Assembly (NCBI GenBank): GCA_007129695.1 | Contig: SKVA01000434.1 | Coordinates: 1 to 7,787 of the forward strand | Reading direction: 5' to 3' | Source of the DNA: Spirochaetaceae bacterium | GTDB taxonomy: Bacteria; Spirochaetota; Spirochaetia; DSM-27196; SLST01 | Length of the DNA: 7,787 nucleotides | Shown: positions 7,097 to 7,787 of the stretch, in pieces | How positions within the stretch are numbered: the first letter of the stretch is position 1 | Layout: each line of letters begins with the position of its first letter | The notes under the pieces: model-generated | What the model was told of the DNA's origin: nothing | What the model saw: only the letters and a program-made list of their open reading frames with translations | Databases searched by the model: none | Translations under genes and position numbers: made by a program

Positions 7097-7787
7097 CTAC
7101 GCGATCTCGAGCGCCACAACCGACCTGGCCGGTAGCCCGAGCGCGAGCGTTGTGCCGGTGAGCTCTGCGCCGTCGAACGGCTGCGGGGCGACGCGGGCGG
7201 GTTCGTCGAACGTGTTGTGGGCGGTGATGTCTGCGGCGGTCAGGATGCGTCCCGCGACGGCCGACACGGCGGTGCCCCGCAGCTCGCACACGACGGTCGC
7301 GTCCCGCGACGGATCAAGGTTGCAGAGCGTCAGGAGCACCCGCCCCTGATCGTTCACGCTCGCCGAAGCGCTCACGCGCGGGATCTCTGCGCCGTCGGCC
7401 TCGATCTGCTCGACGTCAACGATGAGCGGTATCAGGCGAGCGTTCTGGTGTCCCTTGTACATGTCGAACACGTGGTAGGTCGGCGTGAGCGCGAGCCTTG
7501 CGTCGCTCGTCAGCGCCATCGCTTGGAGCACGTTGATCGTCTGCGCGATGTTCGCCATGTGAACGCGGTCGGCGTGCGCGTTGAAGATGTTCAGACTGAG
7601 TCCCGCGACGAGCGCGTCGCGCAGCGTGTTCTGCTGGTAGAGGAAACCGGGATTGGTGCCGGGTTCGACGTCGTGCCACGTACCCCACTCGTCGACGATG
7701 AGACCGACGCGCCTGTCCGGGTCGTAGCGGTCCATGATCGTCGCGTGTCGCGTGACGAGCTCTTCGATTCGGTACGCCTTTCGCATG
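7097..7787 (-). CDS. GH51 alpha-L-arabinofuranosidase (partial, C-terminal half)
   Basis: The frame enters from the right edge and ends at TAG (7099-7097), leaving about 230 C-terminal residues; the methionine at 7786-7784 is probably internal, since GH51 enzymes are around 500 residues. The family hydrolyses terminal alpha-L-arabinofuranosyl groups from arabinan and arabinoxylan fragments, usually inside the cell. The block IVDEWGTWHDVEPGTNP holds the nucleophile Glu of the family DEW motif (residue 33 counting from that methionine), followed by LRDALVAGLSLNIFN, RVHMANIAQTINVLQAM and TPTYHVFDMYKGHQ, all typical of GH51. The last 110 or so residues form the C-terminal beta-sandwich domain. 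The acid/base Glu is in the missing N-terminal part. With the isomerase-like gene at the other end it suggests plant-derived sugar use, though the two are not in one operon here. Confidence 0.93.
   Translation of the reverse strand, partial: MRKAYRIEELVTRHATIMDRYDPDRRVGLIVDEWGTWHDVEPGTNPGFLYQQNTLRDALVAGLSLNIFNAHADRVHMANIAQTINVLQAMALTSDARLALTPTYHVFDMYKGHQNARLIPLIVDVEQIEADGAEIPRVSASASVNDQGRVLLTLCNLDPSRDATVVCELRGTAVSAVAGRILTAADITAHNTFDEPARVAPQPFDGAELTGTTLALGLPARSVVALEIA

Overview
This is a high-GC bacterial window with five protein-coding genes packed closely together and no visible RNA genes, mobile elements or CRISPR arrays. Gene content suggests a free-living, plant-sugar-using heterotroph. 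A GH51 arabinofuranosidase and a fucose/arabinose-isomerase-like protein frame a signalling pair and an anaplerotic enzyme. The phosphoenolpyruvate carboxylase variant and the cyclase/STAND architecture resemble proteins of Spirochaetota, Chloroflexota or similar phyla, but the phylum cannot be fixed from this sequence alone.

Layout: (1) At 1-686, minus strand, is the N-terminal part of an L-fucose isomerase-like protein that runs off the left edge. It has a strong Shine-Dalgarno sequence and a good sigma70-type promoter (TTGACG, 17 bp, TATGAT). (2) At 687-879 is a divergent, comparatively A/T-rich intergenic region with a direct repeat of 11 bp at 26-bp spacing. (3) At 880-3756, plus strand, is a large signalling protein: a class III adenylate cyclase domain, then an NB-ARC/STAND-type ATPase, then TPR-like repeats. 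(4) At 3753-4283 is an unrecognised 176-residue protein whose start codon overlaps the cyclase stop (ATGA), so the two are almost certainly co-translated. (5) At 4284-4403 a GC-rich hairpin, a 9-bp inverted repeat and a promoter that appears to give a leaderless mRNA separate this pair from (6) the phosphoenolpyruvate carboxylase at 4404-7052. (7) At 7053-7096 are stem-loops between convergent genes, followed by (8) the C-terminal half of a GH51 alpha-L-arabinofuranosidase on the minus strand, 7097-7787, which enters from the right edge.

How they may work together: the isomerase-like protein and the arabinofuranosidase fit pentose or deoxyhexose use from plant polysaccharide, and PEP carboxylase refills oxaloacetate during growth on sugars. 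The cyclase plus its coupled small protein is the least explained unit: a sensor-like ATPase/TPR scaffold that probably controls cAMP synthesis, with a partner of unknown job. I found no convincing new defence system or mobile island. The best leads are the coupled unknown protein, the leaderless promoter of the carboxylase gene with its upstream inverted repeat, and the repeat-bearing divergent promoter region.
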